Part shown: piece by piece, positions 19,989-28,812 of the stretch | Layout: every line of letters starts with the position of its first letter | Numbering within the stretch: position 1 is the first letter of the stretch | Source of the DNA: Methyloceanibacter sp. | GTDB lineage: Bacteria > Pseudomonadota > Alphaproteobacteria > Rhizobiales > Methyloligellaceae | DNA length: 35,014 nt | Assembly (NCBI GenBank): GCA_030064755.1 | Contig: JASJEH010000040.1 | Location: 1-35,014, forward strand | Reading direction: 5' to 3' | Translations under genes and position numbers: made by a program | The notes under the pieces: model-generated | The model's database searches: none | Told to the model about the DNA's origin: nothing | Seen by the model: only the letters and a program-made list of their open reading frames with translations

Positions 19989-20062
19989 GCGCCCAGCATT
20001 GGAGCAACGAGCCCCCTAGGGCAAGTTTGACGTTCGCCCAAGGTCTCGGGAACGCGATCTGA

Positions 20063-20617
20063 TCAGCGCAGCGGCGGTGTGACGATGGTCCGCGCGCGGC
20101 GGTTCCGCGCCCGGCAGGACTGCGCCGAACAGTCGGCAGCCAAGCGTTCCCGCCCATAGGAGATTGTCGGGATCGATGCCGTGCGGAGCCCATTGTTCTC
20201 GAGATACGTCTTCACCGCCACGGCGCGCTCCGCGCCCAGCATGAGATTGTGCTGCGCCCCGCCCCATTCGTCCGCGTGGCCCTCGACAAGGATGCGGTGG
20301 CGGGGGTGCTGCCGCAGCCAGCGGACCTGCTTGCGCAATGTCGCCTTCGCGGCCGGGGAGAGCTCTGAACTATCGCCGTCGAAATAGACCACATCGCCAG
20401 CAGACGTGGCGAACTGGTCAGAGCCCCCCTTGGGTGCCGTGCCATCGACCTTCGGAGAGGTTTCGGCGACCAAGGCCTCAGCATCGCCGGAAGCGGCAGC
20501 GCCCAGCGAATACTCTTGCGGTTGGGACGTTGGGCCCAAGCAAGCCGTCAGCAAAGGAGAGAGGAGAACTGCGCCCATCAGGGCGCCGGCGCGGCCGAAG
20601 CCACCGCACAGACGCAT
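20063..20617 (-). CDS. pal: Peptidoglycan-associated lipoprotein Pal
   Basis: The 184-residue lipoprotein has a lipobox ending LTAC (Cys26). A variable linker is followed by an OmpA-like domain: VVYFDGDSSELS, ILVEGHADEWGG, HNLMLGAERAVAV, ISYGRERLAADC. The Asp of GHADE and the Arg of ERA, which in OmpA-like domains bind diaminopimelate, are kept. GHADEWGG replaces the usual GHADERGT. Pal tethers the outer membrane to peptidoglycan and normally cycles with TolB. GGGGG precedes the start. No tolB is adjacent: the upstream 892 bp up to the tolQ stop hold only a small lipoprotein gene. Confidence 0.93.
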   Translation of the reverse strand: MRLCGGFGRAGALMGAVLLSPLLTACLGPTSQPQEYSLGAAASGDAEALVAETSPKVDGTAPKGGSDQFATSAGDVVYFDGDSSELSPAAKATLRKQVRWLRQHPRHRILVEGHADEWGGAQHNLMLGAERAVAVKTYLENNGLRTASIPTISYGRERLAADCSAQSCRARNRRARTIVTPPLR

Positions 20618-20923
20618 AACCGGTTACCCCCAAAACACATTTGGTCGTGAGGGAAGCCTAGGGGCCAAGCCGTTAACGCGGTGTTAGCCGGTTAAGCATC
20701 GGGAAAACAAAAAGCACTGGGAAGATGCGGCGCGGAGAAGCAGGTGCCTGCGGCGCAAAGCAACGCGCCAACCTTTGAACGAGAACCAGAGCCCAAAAAA
20801 GGAAAAGGATACCCTAGGCGCCGAAATCTCTAGCGCCCCGGGCATCCCAAATCCCGTGGTGGAAACTTGTCAGTTCCCTCAGATCCGCGCGCGCGAAGCG
20901 CGCAGGACCTGTCAAAACGTTTG

Positions 20924-21043
20924 TTAGCCAAGCTTCAGCGGCTCAACAACAACAGTTTCCTGGTGGTGGCCGAAGCAACCGCCGAGCGAAACGGCAGCAA
21001 CAACGAGCATGCCAGCGGCGATAACGCCTTTCAAACCCTGCAT
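20924..21043 (-). CDS. Small lipoprotein (39 aa), between tolQ and pal
   Basis: A short frame codes for 39 residues starting MQGLKGVIAAGMLVVAAVSL, with lipobox LGGC (Cys23), then FGHHQETVVVEPLKLG and TAA. A strong ribosome site AAAGGAGAG lies eight bases before the ATG. The mature product would be only 17 residues: a lipidated Cys plus a tail with a His pair and three valines. No Asp follows Cys, so outer-membrane sorting is expected by the usual rule (E. coli-based). The family is not one I can name; similar tiny lipoproteins occur in alphaproteobacteria. It stands exactly where tolR, tolA and tolB usually are. Confidence 0.8.
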   Translation of the reverse strand: MQGLKGVIAAGMLVVAAVSLGGCFGHHQETVVVEPLKLG

Positions 21044-21509
21044 GGTCTTCTCTCCTTTGGTTAATACGGCAAGTGCCGTCTTTGCGTGTACCGGTGCAGC
21101 GCAATCAGATCAAGGTCGGACTGAGGTCTAACGACCGTTTTGCCAGCCCATGATGCGAAAATGCCACGCCGAATCTCGGTCTTTCTCTCTCGGAAGCTAT
21201 CCCCCGGTGATACGCCGATCAAGGCGCCGTTAACCACGTTGGGTTGTTTGCGTTAAGGAAAGGTAACCATATGTTGCCGCACGGCCACAGTGTGTGCGCA
21301 TACGCCAAAAAACCGAGCAAGAACCGGACAAAAACACGCAGATCGCGGATCACGAAGAGCCGGGTTGGGCCATTGTTCGCGGGGCGGACTCCGTCATCTT
21401 CAGGGTATCAATGCCTTCGCGCCCTGAAACACGGATGCTGGACCCGCACCTGGTCGCGGGCGCGAGACCGCCTGGCCCATGATCAATGCTGCACTGCAGA
21501 AGGCTGGCC
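21044..21509. other. 466-bp gene-poor stretch between the small lipoprotein gene and tolQ
   Basis: I see no convincing protein gene on either strand. It contains the lipoprotein leader, with a small hairpin ACGGC-AAGT-GCCGT (21066-21079) just before the ribosome site. Another inverted repeat TTCAGGG/CCCTGAA (21399-21405 and 21422-21428) lies past the tolQ stop without a T-run. The tolR-tolA-tolB part of the usual tol cluster should begin here, and I find no recognisable remnant. Confidence 0.6.
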
Positions 21510-22235
21510 CTAAGCGGCCCTGTCGAGCTGCCGCGAAAGAATGGCGGAGAATTCGTCCGAAAAGCGCTTGAGCCGAGCTGTATAGCGTGCCCGCTCCACG
21601 TCGAGCTTCAAAGAAAAGACCTTGGCCGGAACGGCGACGAACCAGCCTAGTGCCGCCGTGAAAAGGCCCTGCGCGGCCCCTGGGGCCAAAACCGCCAAAG
21701 TGGCATCAGAACCCGCCGCGGCCTGAAAGGCAGACATAAGGCCCCAGGCAAGGCCAAACAGGCCAATCAGGGGCGCGGTGGCGGCAACGATCGACAGGAT
21801 GCTCGACCCGCGCCCGAGCCCCTCCGCATCCCGAGACAAGGCCACATTGGCCACCGCCTCAATACGGCCTTGGACGCCAGGCATGGGCCGGGCCGCAGGC
21901 TGGCCGTTCTCGTTCTCCGTCGAGCGCTTCCACTCGCGCATCGCAACCACGAAGACCGAGGCCAGTCCGCCATTCCGGCGCTGCGACAGCGCCTGATAAA
22001 GCTCGTCCAGCGCCTGGCCCGACCAGAACACCTTTTCGAACTTGTCTGCCTCCTTGCGCGCTTTCTCGAGCTGGATCAGCTTCCGGACGATCTCAACGAG
22101 GCTCCAAATCAGGGCGATGAGAAGCGCGGCGATGGCGAACTGCACGCCATAGGGCGCGTCGAGGATCAGCCCCGGTACGGACGGGGCGACCATTGATGGC
22201 TCGCCCAGAGCGAGCGCCGCATCGTCTGGATTCAT
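21510..22235 (-). CDS. tolQ: TolQ-like MotA/TolQ/ExbB family protein, divergent channel residues
   Basis: The 241-residue protein has a TolQ layout: one N-terminal membrane helix (about 31-50), a long cytoplasmic loop with FEKVFWSGQALDELY, two helices (about 147-170 and 185-205) and the TolQ-type end FSDEFSAILSRQLD. In TolQ it forms, with TolR, the proton-driven motor of the Tol-Pal system. Three conserved channel positions differ: GLFGTVWG reads GLFGLAWG (Leu162), GIAEAL reads GAAQGL (Gln189), and ATAIGL reads TAALGW (Ala194). Position next to ybgC supports the orthology. tolR does not follow. It may be decayed or repurposed. Confidence 0.82.
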   Translation of the reverse strand: MNPDDAALALGEPSMVAPSVPGLILDAPYGVQFAIAALLIALIWSLVEIVRKLIQLEKARKEADKFEKVFWSGQALDELYQALSQRRNGGLASVFVVAMREWKRSTENENGQPAARPMPGVQGRIEAVANVALSRDAEGLGRGSSILSIVAATAPLIGLFGLAWGLMSAFQAAAGSDATLAVLAPGAAQGLFTAALGWFVAVPAKVFSLKLDVERARYTARLKRFSDEFSAILSRQLDRAA

Positions 22236-22338
22236 GCCAAGCCCCTCCTATCCCGTCCAGCGGGCCCGATCTGACGGAGACCCGAAAATCGCTGTGTAAA
22301 CGGTCGGTTGAAATTCCCCAGTCCTGCAGGCCTTAGAA

Positions 22339-22812
22339 TCAATCGCGCGCCTTAAGGAACCGTTCAAGCGCCTCGCGGACGAGCCGTCCTAGGCGCTGTG
22401 GCTTGCCAGCCTTCGACACGAGCACGACCATGACTTTCAAGCGGGCGAGAACCACGTCGTCGCGCCGAACCTCTTGGGCAAGGGTGAGCGTGGCGCCGCC
22501 AATCTGCGCGCACCAGGTCACTACCTCCAGGACTTGGTCGATTGAGGCGGGCCTCAGATAATCGACCTCGACGCGTCGCACGACAAAGACAGCCGGCTCG
22601 CCCTGTTCCGGGTTTTCGAGGCTCCGATGATCGATACCAAGATGGCGGATGAAGTCGGACCGGCCCCGCTCGCAGAACTTCAGAAAGTTAGCGTGGTACA
22701 CGAGCCCGGTGAAATCAGTGTCCTCGAAATAGACGCGCACGGGCAGAACATGGGTGTCCCCATCGATCCTTCCGGCAAGATCGGGCCAGTTGCCTGGCGG
22801 TGTGCTGCTCAC
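22339..22812 (-). CDS. ybgC: Tol-Pal-associated acyl-CoA thioesterase YbgC
   Basis: The 157-residue hotdog-fold protein carries [20 protein letters not shown], with Asp33 matching the catalytic Asp18 of E. coli YbgC, followed by [14 protein letters not shown]. It hydrolyses acyl-CoA or acyl-ACP thioesters at the inner membrane and is linked to phospholipid metabolism. The start overlaps the end of ruvB by 4 bp (ATGA type), so they are translationally coupled. tolQ follows after 103 bp. It keeps its normal place although most of the Tol genes it is named for are absent here. Confidence 0.95.
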   Translation of the reverse strand: MSSTPPGNWPDLAGRIDGDTHVLPVRVYFEDTDFTGLVYHANFLKFCERGRSDFIRHLGIDHRSLENPEQGEPAVFVVRRVEVDYLRPASIDQVLEVVTWCAQIGGATLTLAQEVRRDDVVLARLKVMVVLVSKAGKPQRLGRLVREALERFLKARD

Positions 22813-23846
22813 GCCTCATCGCCTCCGGTGAAGAGTGTGCCTTGTGCTGCCTCGGGAGGGACGGCGACGCCCAAGTGCTCGAAGGCGTGGCCCGTGAGCA
22901 CACGGCCGCGCGGCGTGCGCGCGATGAACCCCTGCTGCAAGAGATAAGGCTCGATAATCTCTTCAATGGCGTCGCGCGGCTCAGATAGCCCTGCAGCGAT
23001 AGTCTCGATCCCCACGGGACCGCCACCATAGTTCACCGCGATCAACCGCAAGTAACGGTGATCCAGCGCATCGAGGCCACGCCCGTCAACCTCCAACTGC
23101 GATAGGGCGCTATCGGCAAGGGCAGCATCCACAGCCCCGTCGCCCTGAACAGCCGCGAAGTCGCGCACCCGGCGCAACAGACGCGCCGCTACGCGTGGCG
23201 TCCCGCGTGAGCGCTTGGCGACTTCGAGTGCACCATCGTCCGTGAGCGGCAGGCCCAGCAGCCGCGCGCCCCGGCGCACGATCTCTTGTAGCTCGTCCAC
23301 GTCGTAGAACATTAGCCGGATCGGAATGCCGAAGCGCTCACGCAAGGGCGTGGTCAAGAGGCCCGTGCGCGTGGTCGCCGCCACCAAGGTGAACCTGGCG
23401 AGGTCAATCCGCACGGAACGCGCGGCCGGCCCTTCGCCGATTATGAGATCGAGCTGAAAGTCCTCCATGGCCGGGTAGAGGATCTCTTCCACCGCCGGGC
23501 TCAAGCGATGAATCTCGTCGATGAAGAGCACATCGCGCGCTTCGAGATTGGTGAGTAGCGCCGCGAGGTCTCCCGCCTTAGCGATCACCGGCCCCGAGGT
23601 TGCACGGAAGTTGACCCCGAGTTCGCGCGCCACGATCTGCGCCAACGTCGTCTTGCCGAGGCCAGGCGGCCCGGCGAACAGCACATGGTCCAACGCCTCG
23701 CCCCGCGACCGCGCCGCGTCGATGAAGACCTTAAGGTTCGCCCGCACCTTGGCCTGGCCGATAAACTCGTCGAGCGTCTGCGGCCGGAGCGCTGCTTCCG
23801 GCTGATCGTCGTCACGCTTTGCGGAAGCCAGTACGCGCTCGGTCAT
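22809..23846 (-). CDS. ruvB: Holliday junction branch-migration helicase RuvB
   Basis: The 345-residue AAA+ motor has Walker A GPPGLGKT (59-66), Walker [10 protein letters not shown] and the sensor region [18 protein letters not shown], plus a C-terminal winged helix ([21 protein letters not shown]). Two hexamers pump DNA through the RuvA tetramer during recombination and fork repair. Both ends overlap neighbours by 4 bp (ruvA upstream, ybgC downstream), showing a tight operon. The length is standard. Confidence 0.98.
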   Translation of the reverse strand: MTERVLASAKRDDDQPEAALRPQTLDEFIGQAKVRANLKVFIDAARSRGEALDHVLFAGPPGLGKTTLAQIVARELGVNFRATSGPVIAKAGDLAALLTNLEARDVLFIDEIHRLSPAVEEILYPAMEDFQLDLIIGEGPAARSVRIDLARFTLVAATTRTGLLTTPLRERFGIPIRLMFYDVDELQEIVRRGARLLGLPLTDDGALEVAKRSRGTPRVAARLLRRVRDFAAVQGDGAVDAALADSALSQLEVDGRGLDALDHRYLRLIAVNYGGGPVGIETIAAGLSEPRDAIEEIIEPYLLQQGFIARTPRGRVLTGHAFEHLGVAVPPEAAQGTLFTGGDEA

Positions 23847-24460
23847 TGTGACAGCTCCTTCAGCCCGAGCCGAATGAGTTCAGCGGCACCTGCTTCATTG
23901 CCAGCCATGCGAATGGCAGTACTCACGGCGGCGGCGGCTTCCCCATGGGCATAGCCGAGATTGGTAAGTGCAGAGACGGCGTCCCGAGCGGCGAGTCCCT
24001 CCGGCAGCTCCGCCACGGGTGACGCTGTGGCGCCGGGGACAGAAATCGCTGGCGCGAGAGCGGGCATCTTGTCTTTGAGTTCTGCAACGATCCGCCCAGC
24101 GACTTTCGGCCCAACCCCTTGTGCCCTTGCCACATGCGCCTTGTCCTGCAGCGCCACCGCATTGGCGAGGTCGGCGACGGACAGAGAGCCCAGGACGGCC
24201 AGCGCCACCTTGGCGCCAACGCCCTGCACGGTCTGCAGTGCCCGGAACCAGGACCGCTCGTGCTCTGTCGCAAATCCGTAAAGCCGGATGCTGTCCTCCC
24301 GCATATGGGTCTCGATAGCGAGCGAAACCGGCTCGCCCACAGGGGGCAACGCCCCAAGTTGGCGCGAACCCATTGTCACCTCGTAGCCCACGCCGCCGAC
24401 ATCGACGATGACCGTCGACTCCGACACCGTATCGACGAGACCCGTGAGCTTGCCGATCAT
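23843..24460 (-). CDS. ruvA: Holliday junction branch-migration protein RuvA
   Basis: The 205-residue protein starts [21 protein letters not shown] (OB domain). Two helix-hairpin-helix motifs follow ([13 protein letters not shown] and [19 protein letters not shown]), then a flexible linker and domain III ([19 protein letters not shown]), which contacts RuvB. It binds four-way junctions as a tetramer. Its start overlaps the ruvC stop by 4 bp, and its stop overlaps the ruvB start by 4 bp. Confidence 0.98.
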   Translation of the reverse strand: MIGKLTGLVDTVSESTVIVDVGGVGYEVTMGSRQLGALPPVGEPVSLAIETHMREDSIRLYGFATEHERSWFRALQTVQGVGAKVALAVLGSLSVADLANAVALQDKAHVARAQGVGPKVAGRIVAELKDKMPALAPAISVPGATASPVAELPEGLAARDAVSALTNLGYAHGEAAAAVSTAIRMAGNEAGAAELIRLGLKELSQ

Positions 24461-25026
24461 GATGTCGTCCTTTGGGCGCGCAAGCTCTTGGCCTGCGAGT
24501 GTTTGGCCCGTAAGTCCGCCCGGGCCACGGCGTCTTCGAGTTTCGACCAGCTACGTGAATGGGCGTGGGTAATCGCGATGGCAAGCGCATCCGCCGCATC
24601 GGCGCTGTTCGGCTTGGCCATAGGCAGCAGGTATTTCACCATGGCGTGGATCTGGTCCTTGCTGCCATGGCCCGCTCCGATCACCGTCTTCTTCACCGCA
24701 TTCGGTGCATATTCGGCAATCGCAAGCCCGGCGATGGCGGGTACCAGCATGGCGATGCCGCGCGCCTGCCCCAGTTTGAGCGTTGCGGCCCCGTCTCGGT
24801 TGACGAAGGTCTGTTCGATAGCTGCCTCCGCCGGGGCTAGCTCCGCCAACACACCGGAGAGCCCCTCGAAGATTTGGTGCAGCCTAACGCCAAGGTTCTC
24901 GCCAGCATCGGACGACACGGACCCGCAGGCAATGAAGCCAAGCTTCACCCCGTCCGTGTCGATGACACCCCAGCCGGTGTTCCGGAGGCCGGGATCGATG
25001 CCGATAATGCGAATCGCGCCCCTCAT
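24457..25026 (-). CDS. ruvC: Holliday junction resolvase RuvC
   Basis: From [13 protein letters not shown] at 25026 the protein has 189 residues. The acidic active-site residues lie in [12 protein letters not shown] (Asp11), IEQTFVNRD (Glu) and [16 protein letters not shown] (Asp pair). It is a homodimeric nuclease that nicks Holliday junctions symmetrically. The open frame extends upstream to 25092, but those residues do not look like RuvC. The ribosome site at the chosen start is weak. ruvA overlaps by 4 bp downstream. Upstream, where yebC often lies in alphaproteobacteria, an unrelated gene is divergent. Confidence 0.97.
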   Translation of the reverse strand: MRGAIRIIGIDPGLRNTGWGVIDTDGVKLGFIACGSVSSDAGENLGVRLHQIFEGLSGVLAELAPAEAAIEQTFVNRDGAATLKLGQARGIAMLVPAIAGLAIAEYAPNAVKKTVIGAGHGSKDQIHAMVKYLLPMAKPNSADAADALAIAITHAHSRSWSKLEDAVARADLRAKHSQAKSLRAQRTTS

Positions 25027-25196
25027 AGGGGAATCGTAGCACAGCCAAAGACGATGGCAGGCCGCTCGGGCACTGGAAATTGCGCTCCTCACGGGAACGG
25101 ACGGTGGTCCCCAGCGTTGAGACTCCCGGTACAGCCTGCTTGCCTTGGCCTTCAGCCAAAGGTCAGAGCCTGCCGTGCCAAAGGGGGAGCATCGCC

Positions 25197-26138
25197 ATGG
25201 CCGGCGTAGCGCGACAGATTAACGACCCTGTGGAGGCCGCCAAGCACGGCGTTGGCTCGTCGCGCCGTCTAATCGCCGCCACGCTGGACGACCTCAGCGA
25301 CCACCATAGCTGGCTGGAGACCTATCATCGCGATGAGCGGTTACGGGCCGAGCGCCTGCGCCGCAGGGAAATTGGCGAACGTATCGAGCGCCGTTACCGG
25401 CGCGCGGTTCACGCGACGAAGCATGTCGCCCGCACCGCGTATGTTAGGGGCCGAAGCGTCGCGAGGATTTCAAAGCGCCGCGCGCATGTCTTTGCCCGTT
25501 GGGCCACTCCCAAGATTCGCAGCTATGCCCTCTATGTTTCGCAGACGGCGGCGGCAACATGGGGCTGGTCACGGCGACACACACCTCTGTTCGCGCGCCG
25601 CGCCTTTGCGGCCGTAAGCAACGGCTTTCAATGGTCGGTCCAGGCTTCGGAACGCGCAGGCTACGTCTTCCGCCGGAGCGCAGCTGACCTCTCTAACCAT
25701 GCGCTGACGGAAGTCCTGCGCTCCAGCAGCCCCATACGCCGCCGGGCCAAATGTGAGTGGGCGAGGACGCGGCTAAGCGCGAGACGGTCCCTCGAATCCG
25801 CGCAGCATCGTGTTGGTGGCTGGATCGCCACCTCACAGACGCTCGCGCTTCTTCGAAAGCAGCTTCATCGCTTGACGATCCGCGCAGCGCGGATCGGCGC
25901 ACCGCCGATTCGGAGGACACATGCGGCTGCCATGCGCATCGAGACGAGTCTTTCCGCCCGCATCATTCGGGTCGCTCCCGAATTCCGCCGGCTCCTACAA
26001 AACCACCTGCCGGGTGCGCAGGCCCCCAAGAAGACCGCGAAGCGTCAAGTAAGCCGCGCCTTGATTCTCCGGCCGACCACCGCGTTGGCATGCATCGGAC
26101 CAATCGGAAACCGGTTGCCTGTTCCCTATGGGGCGTGA
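25197..26138 (+). CDS. Arginine-rich hypothetical protein (orphan)
   Basis: I do not recognise this 313-residue protein. The ATG at 25197 has GGGGGAG eight bases upstream; an open extension to 25080 is likely untranslated because it overlaps ruvC upstream sequence. Arg makes up a very large share of residues throughout, often in pairs or triplets ([18 protein letters not shown] at about 50-67). There is no signal peptide and no strong membrane helix. Codon use looks like that of neighbouring genes, which supports a real protein. A nucleic-acid or membrane-surface binding role is possible from charge alone. It is divergent from ruvC and converges on the LprI-like gene with a 20-bp gap. Confidence 0.6.
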   Translation: MAGVARQINDPVEAAKHGVGSSRRLIAATLDDLSDHHSWLETYHRDERLRAERLRRREIGERIERRYRRAVHATKHVARTAYVRGRSVARISKRRAHVFARWATPKIRSYALYVSQTAAATWGWSRRHTPLFARRAFAAVSNGFQWSVQASERAGYVFRRSAADLSNHALTEVLRSSSPIRRRAKCEWARTRLSARRSLESAQHRVGGWIATSQTLALLRKQLHRLTIRAARIGAPPIRRTHAAAMRIETSLSARIIRVAPEFRRLLQNHLPGAQAPKKTAKRQVSRALILRPTTALACIGPIGNRLPVPYGA

Positions 26139-26158
26139 AGCGAAGCACCGTGGCACTG

Positions 26159-26569
26159 TTACCGGTCCAGAAAGCGCGCCTTTAGGTTCTTGGTGCGAGC
26201 AGTCGTGTGATCAAGGAGGCAGAAAACTTCGGCATTGGAGCGGCCCGTGCCACCGAACCATTCGTATCCGACTGCGGCACAGTCCTCTTCCTTGAAACTT
26301 ATCCAGTCGCGCTGGGAGGCCAGGAGTGTGTCCTTCCACGCCTTCAGATCTTCTGCGGGCATGTAGTCGATGGTCTCGAAGGTCGCCATAACTTGCTTCC
26401 AGACGGCGTTCAGTTCCGCGTCAGCTTCATCGTAGGCCTTGCTCACGCACTCGCCGATCTCGACGGTTGTCTGCGCACTGGCGCAGACCGACTCGCTTTC
26501 TGCAGCACTCGGGCTCGGCAGCAAAAAGCCCGCGGACACGGCAAGAGCCATTTGGGTCAGAATGCGCAT
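26159..26569 (-). CDS. LprI-like periplasmic protein (DUF1311, lysozyme-inhibitor LprI family)
   Basis: The 136-residue protein has a signal peptide (about 1-22, SAA|ES). CASAQTTVEIGECVSKAYDEADAELNAVW and LLASQRDWISFKEEDCAAV follow: the paired Cys, the ADAELN core and the Q-R-x-W-I-x-F-x4-C end define DUF1311/LprI. M. tuberculosis LprI inhibits lysozyme; most bacterial members are uncharacterised. GGAGAG lies before the ATG. It follows the sensor kinase gene by 61 bp on the same strand, so it may be the third gene of the two-component operon and part of an envelope response. Confidence 0.8.
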   Translation of the reverse strand: MRILTQMALAVSAGFLLPSPSAAESESVCASAQTTVEIGECVSKAYDEADAELNAVWKQVMATFETIDYMPAEDLKAWKDTLLASQRDWISFKEEDCAAVGYEWFGGTGRSNAEVFCLLDHTTARTKNLKARFLDR

Positions 26570-26630
26570 CGGTTCTCTCCGCTCTGGATTGGCGATTTCG
26601 AGGCACTATCGACCGCGTGCGCATCTATCC

Positions 26631-27905
26631 TCAAGTGCTGTCTTCCGCCGGCTCTGCCTGCTCTTGAACTTCAGGCAAGCAGACGGTTTGCAAGAGGCCG
26701 CCGCCTGGCCTGTTGACGATCTGGATACTGCCGCCTGCCCGCGTCACGATCTCGTGGGCGATGGTGAGGCCAAGCCCCGCGCCTGGCACATTCTGGCGAC
26801 GCGCGGGATCGGCGCGGAAGAATGGCTCGAAGACCTGACCGAGTAAGGCTTCGGGAATGCCCGGGCCGTCGTCTTCTATCGTAACGTGAGCCGTCGTCCC
26901 GTCCCCTGCCACGCTGACCCGAGCGCGAACGCCATGGGTCGCCGCATTGATAATCAGATTGCGCAAGGCCCGGTTCAGCTTGAGGCGCCCGGCCTGCACG
27001 CTCACGGGGCGAGCATCCGTGAGTGTGACGTCGAAATCCTGCTCTTTCAGCTCCTTGCAAATGCTCTCAACGAGATCGTCGAGCCGTATCCGCTCTGGCG
27101 CTTCCGCAGCCGTCTCCTCGCGGACAAGCAGGATAGCGCTGTCAGCGATCCGTTCTAGTTCGTCGATGTCGTTCAACCATTTCTGGCGCTCCTCATCATC
27201 TGGCACAAACTCGGCACGAAGCCGCATTCGGGTGATGGGCGTGCGCATGTCATGCCCAGCGGCCGCCACAAGCCGCATTCGGCTTTCCATGGCACGCTTA
27301 AGGCGTGCCGAAAGCGAGTTGAGGGCGCGCGCTGTGGCCCGCACCTCTGCCGGTCCCCTTTCGGACAATTCGGGCATCACACCGTCGGGCCCAACGGATT
27401 CGACGGCGTTCTCCAAAAAGGCGAGTGGTCGCACGATCCTGTTGGAGGCAAAGACGGCCACCACCGTTGCACCGATGGTGATGAGGAAAAGCCAGCGCAG
27501 GATCCCCCACCAGGGGACGCCCTTTGGCTTCAATCGAGAAATGGGCAGTCGGATCCACCCTTGATCTTGGATGGGAATCCACACCGATAACCGACCGGGT
27601 CTCCACCGGTGGGTATGCGTGACAACGACGTCGAGGTCGCGTCCGTTTTCCTTCAGGTTGTCTCTCAGGGCCTTGGTTGTGCGCCGGAAGGGGTATCCGC
27701 GCGGCTCTTTGTAGATCTGAACCGAACCGCGCGACTGCGCTGCCAAGTCCGCAACAAGGGCCACTTGTTTCGCCGCGACATCGTAGCCATGGCTTGGACG
27801 CACGGGCGGCCCCAGGCGTAGGAACAGCACAAAGGTCATGAGAGCCACGACGGAGACGATCGCGAGAACAAGAAGGACGGCGATCTTGACGCGGAGTGTG
27901 TTCAT
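26631..27905 (-). CDS. Sensor histidine kinase (EnvZ-type)
   Basis: The 424-residue protein has a membrane helix at 8-28, a periplasmic part of about 100 residues, a second helix (134-154), a HAMP linker (155-205) and the phosphoacceptor His218 in AAAGHDMRTPITRMRLR, which resembles the EnvZ H-box. The ATP domain has its N-box at 311-320 (Asn320 in IINAATHG), TIEDDGPGIPE (G1) and GAGLGLTIAHEI (G2). It would autophosphorylate and pass phosphate to the response regulator, whose gene overlaps it by 4 bp. The sensed signal is unknown. Neighbouring periplasmic genes suggest an envelope signal. Confidence 0.94.
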   Translation of the reverse strand: MNTLRVKIAVLLVLAIVSVVALMTFVLFLRLGPPVRPSHGYDVAAKQVALVADLAAQSRGSVQIYKEPRGYPFRRTTKALRDNLKENGRDLDVVVTHTHRWRPGRLSVWIPIQDQGWIRLPISRLKPKGVPWWGILRWLFLITIGATVVAVFASNRIVRPLAFLENAVESVGPDGVMPELSERGPAEVRATARALNSLSARLKRAMESRMRLVAAAGHDMRTPITRMRLRAEFVPDDEERQKWLNDIDELERIADSAILLVREETAAEAPERIRLDDLVESICKELKEQDFDVTLTDARPVSVQAGRLKLNRALRNLIINAATHGVRARVSVAGDGTTAHVTIEDDGPGIPEALLGQVFEPFFRADPARRQNVPGAGLGLTIAHEIVTRAGGSIQIVNRPGGGLLQTVCLPEVQEQAEPAEDST

Positions 27906-28618
27906 GCCGGGCCGTCCTTAGCCTCGACCTTCACCGCGAGCTGGTAGCCGCCATTGCGCACCGTCTTGATGAGCTGGGTCCCCCGGCCGCCAAGCTTGCG
28001 CCGCAGGCGGCTAATCAGAACGTCGATGGACCGGTCGAACCCGTCGCCCTCCCGGCCTCGCGTCAAATCGAGCAGCTGGTCGCGCGACAGAACCCGGCCC
28101 GGCCGTTCCAAAAAAGTCTTGAGCAGATCGAACTCGGCGCCCGTCAAGTCGACATCGCCGTGCGGTCCGATCACGCGCCGCGTCTGTGGGTCCGCCGTAT
28201 AGCCCTCGAAGTGATACGTCTTCTCCAACGGCGTCTCAGCCGGCGCATCTCCCCGCCGGCGCAAAACGGCACGCACACGCGCGATCAATTCGCGCGGATT
28301 GAAGGGCTTACCAAGATAATCGTCCGCCCCAATCTCGAGCCCGATAATCCGGTCCACATCCTCTTTGAGGGCCGTGAGTAGAATGATGGGAACGCTGGAG
28401 CGTGCAGCCCGTAGGTCGCGGCACGCGTCTAGCCCCGACCCGTCTGGAAGCATCACATCGAGCACGACGAGATCCACATGATGGGTCGCCAGCTGCTCGT
28501 GCAGCTCGCGGCAGCTGGCCGCCAATAGCACGCGGAAACCCTGGCTCTCCACATAGCGTGCGAGGAGCTTTCGGATCTCTGGGTCGTCGTCGACGACGAG
28601 GATTCGTGGCGCAGTCAT
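27902..28618 (-). CDS. OmpR-family response regulator
   Basis: The 238-residue protein has a receiver with acidic pair Asp10/Asp11, phospho-Asp54 (VVLDVMLPDG), Thr82 and Lys104 (GKPFNPREL). A winged-helix DNA-binding domain covers about 130-232: TGAEFDLLKTFLERPGRVLSRDQLL, then SIDVLISRLRRKLGG and IKTVRNGGYQL. It controls transcription when phosphorylated by the kinase encoded by the overlapping downstream gene. It is transcribed divergently from the Spy-like gene across 194 bp that contain phased repeats, making that gene the obvious target. Confidence 0.95.
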   Translation of the reverse strand: MTAPRILVVDDDPEIRKLLARYVESQGFRVLLAASCRELHEQLATHHVDLVVLDVMLPDGSGLDACRDLRAARSSVPIILLTALKEDVDRIIGLEIGADDYLGKPFNPRELIARVRAVLRRRGDAPAETPLEKTYHFEGYTADPQTRRVIGPHGDVDLTGAEFDLLKTFLERPGRVLSRDQLLDLTRGREGDGFDRSIDVLISRLRRKLGGRGTQLIKTVRNGGYQLAVKVEAKDGPA

Positions 28619-28659
28619 AGAAGCGTCTTCTAGCGCCTCTCGGCGCCCCTCACGAGGGC

Positions 28660-28789
28660 CATGTTGTAACGAAAGAGCATCGAACCCCGCTCAGCAATGT
28701 TTCGACACAAATCTGCCGTGACAGGAAATGTTCCGATACGGATCGGACCTAGGCGCGAAATGTTGAGGCACTAAGTCTCCATTCGACAC
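28660..28789. promoter_or_regulatory. Phased ATGTT-type repeats between the response regulator and spy-like genes
   Basis: Three direct copies of a 13-mer occur: AATGTTTCGACAC (28696-28708), AATGTTCCGATAC (28727-28739) and AATGTTGAGGCAC (28759-28771). Their starts are 31 and 32 bp apart, about three helical turns. Two partial copies, CATGTTGTAAC (28660-28670) and TTCGACAC (28782-28789), flank them. Helical phasing suggests binding sites on one DNA face, most simply for the adjacent OmpR-type regulator. Confidence 0.6.
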
Positions 28790-28812
28790 CAACAGACAAG
28801 GATCTACATTAG

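Noticed and set aside
21244..21513. Possible 89-residue protein in the tolQ-lipoprotein gap
   Set aside because: GGAAAGGTAACC-like sequence precedes an internal ATG, but the translation is low in hydrophobic residues, has no motif, runs into the tolQ end, and does not resemble TolR, TolA or TolB.
24119..25039. 306-codon open frame spanning ruvA and ruvC in antisense
   Set aside because: It crosses two coupled real genes and has no recognisable feature.
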